From NCBI RefSeq assembly GCF_019649055.1, contig NW_026570317.1, forward strand, positions 1-64,000: DNA of 64,000 nucleotides, given 5' to 3'. Under the pieces are notes generated by a model. It was not told the origin of the DNA. It was given only the letters and a program-made list of their open reading frames with translations, and made no database searches. Made by a program: the position numbers and the translations under genes. Each line of letters opens with the position of its first letter. The first letter of the stretch is position 1. Below are positions 58,455 to 64,000 of the stretch, one piece after another. The DNA comes from Paramacrobiotus metropolitanus. Lineage: Eukaryota > Tardigrada > Eutardigrada > Parachela > Macrobiotidae.

Positions 58455-60270
58455 TGGCAGCTGATGTTAATTAAATAACTATCGACATATAGTGAGGGGA
58501 TATCTATATTTTGCAGCCAAATATTCCTGCTCCAGCTTTCGAAAGTTAACGGTACGCGCTCTGCCTTATCGGGAAGTGGGCGCTGAAAAAGCTTTTTAAA
58601 TAACCGAGAGAAGTTCTTAGCAACACTATTATCTCGACTAGGGTAGGGCGCAACGATTTCTGCGGTTAAAGGCCTGCACTGCATGCTTTGTTTAGTTTTA
58701 ACTGTGTGTTAATAAAAATATTAAGGTGAATTTAATAAACAAGTTCTGCGGTTTATAATTTAAACATGGAAAGTTGACGGATATTTTTGCAGCTGGGTTC
58801 TGAACGTTTAAAAAATCAAGCGTACCGAAAAATAAAAAGTAAAATCAGCTGTTCCTTGCCAATTTTCAAGGCATCGTGTTTGTGATTTGCCAAGATGTCT
58901 GTTGCTGTTGTTGTTTGTTTTGTTTCATCATGGAGGGGGCAAATAGGATCATCTTGAACGACGCAACATGGAAATCTACGAAGTAAATACCCTTTGTCCA
59001 CGGTGTAACGTGCTTTAGCCTACAAGTCGGCATTTCGTAATCGCCGTGGACGGGAAGGTACGACTGCCGTTGACAAACTTCCGGCTTCTGGCACGATGCC
59101 ACAGTCACTGCACAAGGTCCTTGTACACTTTGTGTGACGATAACAGCGTTTCCCCAACCAGGCATGTCCGTCTGCAGCACTGTTGTTGGTATTCGTTATC
59201 GGGGTGACCTGCGCATATACCTTCCGCCGTCGTTATTCTGATGTGGGATGCGTTCGGAGTTAAACCAAAAATCACAGCACTGGGTACCTTTAGTAAATAT
59301 CAAGCCAAATAGACCGGCAGTTTCTGTTGACCGCAGACTGGTTTTAAAACGTAAGATTGAATCATTACTGAGTACTACCGCGATCATTACTCAGCTGAGC
59401 AGTGATCGCGAGGCCTTGACAACATCCTCGTGAGCATGACTGCATGTTTGAGTACAATCAATGATGAAGCAACAGAAAATAAACGGGACGGGAACGGGTT
59501 AAGCCAAAGCATTGTGCTTCCCAATGGCATGATTTCCTTCAAACGTGGATCAAACGAAGTCTGAGGATACCTTAAGCCCAGTGAGACAGTGCTTGAATGC
59601 AACGTCAGTACATAACAAGAAAACTGCGTATACAGTAAAACCTGTCTTTTACATACACCGGTAAATACATACACCTTGAAAATACATACACCTGGAAATT
59701 AACCGGCGTGTCCCATAGACAGTAATATAACTCTGTGTAATAGGTACATACACCTGGATAACACATACGGTTTTGCATTAACCGAAGGTGTATTTAGCAA
59801 CCAGGTTTTACTGTAGAATCAACATTTACGAGCCCCAGATAACCAGAACTTTATCCTGCAGCCTGTGTTTTCTGTTGATTACTAATTCAGTGCTGCGTGC
59901 ACGGGCAAACACTGGCGTTGGCTGAGTTCACGGTGGTGGCGACGGCTTCGCTTCACTTTATACATTACGTAAGATATTCTTGAATTTTATTGCTCAGGTG
60001 ATGCTGTAGTTCCATCGTACCATAAACCGTTTTTCAAATTTTATCCCAGAATGACTAATTTATCGCCGTTAGGCGTTATAGGACATATTTCTTGGTATAC
60101 CACAACAGACGTGGTATTATTACAGAACCTTTTAGTCTGTCTAATCAGGCATTTGTCGACCCGACTGCCTGCTGGTGATCGGAGGAAATGGTTATTATTC
60201 ATAGTTTCGAATCCCTGATCCCTGGAAACGGTCCTCAATAGTGTAGGTAGACGGCCCCTAGTGATTCATA
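58455..60270. other. intergenic DNA with a MITE and a duplicated segment
   Basis: About 59170-59470 resembles 50860-51130 (see that entry): shared stretches include TGCGCATATACCTTCCGCCG, then GACCGCA and ATCAATGATGMAGCAACA. The minus-strand frame GTQCCDFWF, then GGRYMRRSP, breaks at a stop and resumes shifted. It looks like a decayed paralogue of an unknown gene. A MITE lies at 59633-59813. Confidence 0.5.
59633..59813 (-). mobile_element. pogo/Tigger-type MITE, 181 bp, copy 2
   Basis: Ends CAGTAAAACCTG and CAGGTTTTACTG, flanked by TA on both sides (59631-59632 and 59814-59815). Internal sequence is the reverse complement of the copy at 33418-33564 (for example CCGGCGTGTCCCATAGAC and GGTGTATTTAGCAACCAGG). 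This copy is longer by about 34 bases. Confidence 0.85.
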
Positions 60271-60271
60271 G

Positions 60272-60811
60272 ATGTTCACTTTCCGAACCCCAGTGAAAAT
60301 TAAATCAGCAGTGACCGTATCCGTGCCGTGTTTAAATTCTCTCAATATTTTTTTCCTACTTCAAAGGTTCAGCAGTGCTGTGAGAGGCGACCGTGTGCCT
60401 TGGAAGCATGGATTATTGGTGTGCTGTATAGCATCAGTATCTCGATCGGTAAAGAACTGTTCTAAGCTATTTTACTTCCTTTGGCAACGGATCAAATCAG
60501 AGCGTAGAAGTTCGACGCCGCGAGAACATGCCAACATCAGCCGGGAATCCCATAATTCTATACGAAACGTTTACAAAACCGAAATGCGGAAGCAGGCTGT
60601 CTGGAGGTTGGAGGCTTCCGATTTGGGTAAAATATCGCGCATGGTTATTTACTTGTCTGGATTGCAGCGCAGCCCTTTGTCGTGTGATACTTCGGCCCAG
60701 GGCGAGCGATTCCGTTCAAACCCGTCCGGCATTAACGTCGGGCAAGATAAAATGACCAGCTGTGCAATCGGCCTATTCGGATTTTATAGTACATACATAA
60801 TAAAAAACTAG
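60272..60811 (+). CDS. doubtful ORF, 179 codons
   Basis: An open frame of 179 codons with no recognised motif, a mixed low-GC start and a GC-rich second half. In the second half another frame (from 60528) also looks open, so neither is convincing. AATAAA occurs near its end (60798). It may be a decayed gene or chance. I would not call a gene without a homologue. Confidence 0.15.
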   Translation: MFTFRTPVKIKSAVTVSVPCLNSLNIFFLLQRFSSAVRGDRVPWKHGLLVCCIASVSRSVKNCSKLFYFLWQRIKSERRSSTPREHANISRESHNSIRNVYKTEMRKQAVWRLEASDLGKISRMVIYLSGLQRSPLSCDTSAQGERFRSNPSGINVGQDKMTSCAIGLFGFYSTYIIKN

Positions 60812-61239
60812 CGGTGGTTGTTAACCACATCATTGCACCGAGCGCGAGCGCCGGTCCGCAGGGAATGTGAAACTATGATTCGACATGGCGCACCGCGAAC
60901 CCAGTTCTGATGGCGCTCTTCGGGGATGGTGTAACCACCGTATATGTAATATAAGCTCGCTGGTGCAAGTTTTGCGCTGGCGTGTTCCAGTCTATTGTTA
61001 CGATCCCGTGATCTACTGTCAATCTGGGAAACTACATTCAGTAAAACACTACAGAACACTACATTTAGGAAAACATTAAAAAAGGATTTCGCTGTGGATA
61101 AAAACAAATGATTTTTATCGAAATTCTGACCAGAAAATTTCGTGCTAAAGTACGAGTATTTCTGATCGGCGCCGGACTTATATGGTTGCATGGCAACCGC
61201 CATAGACGTTGTTTCGCACGTCACCAATTACAGGAATTA

Positions 61240-61309
61240 CAGTGCGCCAAAATGGGAACTACGCATACACTACGTATCACGTAAAAATTGGCGCATGGTA
61301 GGCGCACTG
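61240..61309. mobile_element. TA-flanked hairpin MITE, 70 bp
   Basis: CAGTGCGCC at the left and GGCGCACTG at the right, with TA on both sides; the inverted match including flanks is 13 bases (ATTACAGTGCGCC / GGCGCACTGTAAT). The layout suits a mariner/Tc1-type MITE. Confidence 0.65.
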
Positions 61310-61577
61310 TAATACCGGGGCCACTAACTGACCGCAGATTTTACCGAGCACACTACTTTTTTATCATGCATGTGTCTTTCGCTTTGTAGACCTTAGTTTT
61401 CTGTTAATTTTCATGTGCCACCCGTATTTGCAGACAGCACGGTTTGCAAACGCGCCCTAATTAAAAAGTACAGTAGGAGCACGCGTTGCTATGGAGCAGC
61501 CACGACTTCCCGGCTACTCGAAGGCTACTGACTTCCAACCGCCCTCGTGCGGCGTGGCGGCGCAGATCAGAAATTAA

Positions 61578-61664
61578 CGTAGTCTAGCTGAACCCGCCTG
61601 CTCTGTATTACATCTCTGTCTGTACTCTACCTCTCTGTCTGTTTGTCTGTTCAGCTAGACTACG
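61578..61664. repeat. 16-bp perfect inverted repeat with C/T-rich loop
   Basis: CGTAGTCTAGCTGAAC (61578-61593) and its reverse complement GTTCAGCTAGACTACG (61649-61664) enclose a loop made of CTCTGTCTGT-type repeats. Confidence 0.8.
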
Positions 61665-61744
61665 GTATTAACGACACCCAGTATTGTGCGCTTCCAATAC
61701 CATTAGAAAACGATGTTAATGGCATCCTTGAAACAGCACGTACG

Positions 61745-61925
61745 CTATGAAATAACATTGCCAATGGAAATGAAAATTTGTGGAATTGGAAAAGCGTGAC
61801 TGACACTTTTCGTGGGCGACAGACAAACTTTGCTACGGGAAGCGTATACTCTGCTATGGAATGCTATGAATGCGTGTATCGCTTGACGAAGGCATAGAGT
61901 AGCACCTCGCGCTTCGCGCTCGGTG
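61745..61925 (-). repeat. dispersed repeat, copy 2
   Basis: Reverse-complement relative of 10440-10570; it shares the near-palindrome with GCGCTTCGCGC and the TTTGTGGAATTGGAAAAG segment. Confidence 0.6.
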
Positions 61926-62113
61926 CAGATAAACATACATTATACAGTACATAATAAATGTTTATATTTTGTCAACTGTCATTTAATAATTTATTTACAT
62001 TTTATTGTTTGTGTGATACCGTCTGTATGAGCGAAACTAGCTCTCGTTCATACGCTCGAGAACACCGACAATGATTTTGTTCAAAGGGAAAAGCATCTCG
62101 ACGCCGAACGACG

Positions 62114-63550
62114 TTGACGGAAGAGCAGAAACGGGAGATAACGGAGCTATTACACCAAGACGAACTCCCTCCATTACAAATAGCAAAACAGTTCAACATT
62201 GGCGTGTCGACCGTCAAGCGAATGCAGCTGATGGCCGGCCTGACTGAAGACCAGAGGGCAACGATGATCCAACTGTTCCGCCGCGGTGACTCCAAAACGG
62301 ATATTATGCGCCAAGTTAACGTCGACGATCTTACCGTCGAAGCGGTAGTCCAAAGCACCGGCGAAAGTTTTGCTGTGCGCGAGAAGGCGTCTGTCAGTCC
62401 GGAGCGACAAGAAGAGATATTGCAGTGCTTCGATGAAGGACGCAACCGAGACTACATCATGGAGAAGTTCGATCTGTCCAGCCAGTCGATCAGGATGTTG
62501 TTGCGACTGAACGGTCGATCCTTCCCGAAGCAAAGTACCTCGCACCGCCCAAGTAAAGTCCTGCAGCTCTGTGCCGAGGGATTGTCAGCGAACGCCATAG
62601 CGAGGCAGCTGAAAATGCGGAAGGAGAAGGTAAAGGAAATAGTGAAAGTGGCCCGTCAGAACGGAGCAAGTGTTGCCACGCCGAAAGCGCATCTGAGTGC
62701 GGAGCAACAACAAGAAGCACTGCAGTGCTTCGACGAAGGCCGTAGTCGCGGCTACATCGCGGAAAAGTTCGGTCGGTCCGGGGATTCCATTAGCAGGTTG
62801 TTGCGACGGAATGGGAGAGCAACATTCCCGGAGCTCTCGCTTTTAAATAACTCGCACAAGCCAGGTGCCATTTTGCGACTTCGTGCCGAGGGATTGTCAT
62901 ATCGAGCGATAGCGAAGCGGTTCAAAATGGGGCATAGGACGGTGATGGAAATAGTGAAAGCGGGCGCGAAGAAATCCACAATTCCCGAAGCGGGCTCTCT
63001 GGACACCGTGGAGACTGTCGAGCGATCCGGGCTGGAAGTTGATAGTGACGAAGAAAACCAAGTATTTCGGACTGCGCGAAAGCCGGAGGACGGCGGAGAG
63101 CTTTCAACAGTCAGCAGTCATGACGAGCCAAAGCTGGGTTCCTTCGATGATTTCTTCGGTGGAAAATATCATTTGGCCGAAATGGCCCAGGCAGCGGGTC
63201 TCCCGTCGGAGCGTGCCCGGAGTATTCTCATGTTCGGCCCACCGCGTCGGAAATGTGATACTCCAACAGCGTTCAACGTCTCTGCCACCACGCCACCCAA
63301 GGGTACATCGGGAACCAATGCGAACGGAGGCAGCGACTTAGTCCCTGAGTGTCGAAGGTCGGATCGCCTGGCGGCAGCGCAGCGTTATCGTCCAGCTTTA
63401 AGCGCACACATTCCGGTCATAAGCGCGAGAAAAGACCACATGCCAATAATATCATGGAGAAGGGTCGGAATATCACTGAGGAAACTCCCGGAATATCTAA
63501 CAGTTCCACATCTCAGCAGGCTACGCCCGGCAAACGCCAGTGCCATCTAA
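62114..63550 (+). CDS. protein with six helix-turn-helix-like units, up to 479 codons
   Basis: The open frame has no ATG at its left end: it starts after a TGA near 62073, and the first in-frame ATG is at 62222, so an upstream exon or a later start is likely. Residues 1-300 consist of six units of about 40 residues, each with a pattern of the type (E/Q)(E/A)(I/A)LQCFDEGRSRGYIAEKF(G/D)(R/L)S, typical of homeodomain-like HTH DNA-binding units. Units 3 and 5 (starting SPERQEEILQCFDEG and SAEQQQEALQCFDEG) match each other closely, as do 4 and 6 (LCAEGLSANAIARQLKM and LRAEGLSYRAIAKRFKM), so a two-unit block was duplicated. The C-terminal 180 residues are polar and probably disordered. No transposase catalytic motif is seen. 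It could be a domesticated transposon protein or a lineage-specific DNA-binding protein. Confidence 0.6.
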   Translation: MTEEQKREITELLHQDELPPLQIAKQFNIGVSTVKRMQLMAGLTEDQRATMIQLFRRGDSKTDIMRQVNVDDLTVEAVVQSTGESFAVREKASVSPERQEEILQCFDEGRNRDYIMEKFDLSSQSIRMLLRLNGRSFPKQSTSHRPSKVLQLCAEGLSANAIARQLKMRKEKVKEIVKVARQNGASVATPKAHLSAEQQQEALQCFDEGRSRGYIAEKFGRSGDSISRLLRRNGRATFPELSLLNNSHKPGAILRLRAEGLSYRAIAKRFKMGHRTVMEIVKAGAKKSTIPEAGSLDTVETVERSGLEVDSDEENQVFRTARKPEDGGELSTVSSHDEPKLGSFDDFFGGKYHLAEMAQAAGLPSERARSILMFGPPRRKCDTPTAFNVSATTPPKGTSGTNANGGSDLVPECRRSDRLAAAQRYRPALSAHIPVISARKDHMPIISWRRVGISLRKLPEYLTVPHLSRLRPANASAI

Positions 63551-64000
63551 CAGAGAGCAGACGCGCGTTGATGGTTTTAAATTGTCGTCTCCACACAGTT
63601 GCATCAACTTATATACCACATCAATATGCATACTCGCATAACACGCTCGTATTCGCATACAGCCACAAAGCTATAAAAACACATGCACCAATCTGACCAC
63701 TGCACATCCGCTCCTGCAGGCCAGATTAGTCCTGCCTTCCTCTCATTCCCACTTGACCATCGGCCACAAACACTCATGCATATAAATGCATAACACCACA
63801 AAGACATAAATGTCCCGCACAAATATGATCATAAACCATACAGCTCAGACTCGGCACAAACAATACCATAAAGATACATGCAGCCATGCAATCCACGCTA
63901 TCCAGTGTCCATGGTCGTAAACCTCCATGATCGTAACAAAATCGCGAGAACTTCCTGAACCAACCCCATCGGGTTCCAGCGCCTTTCGTCAGTTAGCCGT
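63551..64000. other. right-edge DNA, no gene recognised
   Basis: Low-complexity stretch with CATAxxxCAxA-type repeats; no ORF is supported. It should include the 3' end of the HTH-repeat gene. Confidence 0.4.

Larger units (their letters stand above)
60812..62110. other. intergenic DNA rich in small inverted repeats
   Basis: It holds a TA-flanked mini-hairpin (61240-61309), a 16-bp inverted repeat with a 55-base loop (61578-61593 / 61649-61664) and copy 2 of the dispersed repeat (61745-61925). No gene. Confidence 0.6.

Noticed and set aside
7960-64000. tRNA or rRNA genes
   Set aside because: I looked for the T-loop consensus GGTTCGAATCC with matching stems and for conserved rRNA blocks and found none, although a by-eye search can miss diverged copies.
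1-64000. Bacterial contamination
   Set aside because: Introns with consistent phases, AATAAA signals and animal-type domains argue against it along the whole window.

Overview
The window is eukaryotic nuclear DNA from a small-genome invertebrate. Genes have GT-AG introns of about 70 to 1,000 bases with conserved phases, AATAAA signals occur, and the protein families (MATH-BTB, F-box, eukaryotic protein kinase) are animal in character. There is no bacterial operon structure. My best guess is a tardigrade or another ecdysozoan with expanded F-box and MATH-BTB families, but no sequence here settles the species.

Bases 1 to about 7,975 are the 3' part of a GC-rich retroelement-like unit whose left end lies outside the window. 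It carries several ORFs, one long ORF interrupted by an in-frame TAG, about 3 kb of non-coding DNA full of CCGACC...GGTCGG hairpins, a 434-bp tandem duplication and a likely 3' LTR. From 8 to 21 kb the DNA is AT-rich, with scattered coding-looking exons of membrane proteins on the minus strand, a frameshifted Agenet-like pseudo-exon, and several foldback or MITE elements. A four-exon Ser/Thr kinase gene lies at 21.8-23.9 kb.

From 24.7 to 58.5 kb the window is an array of ubiquitin-ligase substrate-adaptor genes. Five paralogues (called A to E here, at 24.7, 28.7, 39.1, 44.8 and 55.5 kb) share one architecture that I do not recognise as a described family: an N-terminal region that looks like tandem Agenet/Tudor domains (FMRP-like), then an F-box split by an intron, then a long conserved C-terminal domain. 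All have identical intron phases (1, 2, 2 where present) and an F-box exon of exactly 94 nt. A, D and E look intact, B is cut short by a minisatellite, and C has a one-base frameshift. A sixth fragment lies at 38.8 kb. Two MATH-BTB genes (CUL3 adaptor type) lie between them in opposite orientations, with a small secreted cysteine-containing protein gene at 43.1 kb. If the domain readings hold, the region holds both SCF-type and CUL3-type adaptors evolving by duplication and decay, perhaps involved in recognising foreign or modified proteins or RNA-protein complexes.

Mobile DNA is frequent between these genes: a 1.56-kb foldback element with an 8-bp target duplication (51.9-53.4 kb), a solo LTR with TTAA target duplication (54.3-54.8 kb), two copies of a pogo/Tigger-type MITE, and several TA-flanked mini-hairpins. 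At the right end (62.1-63.55 kb) is an ORF made of six helix-turn-helix-like units, arranged partly as an internally duplicated pair.
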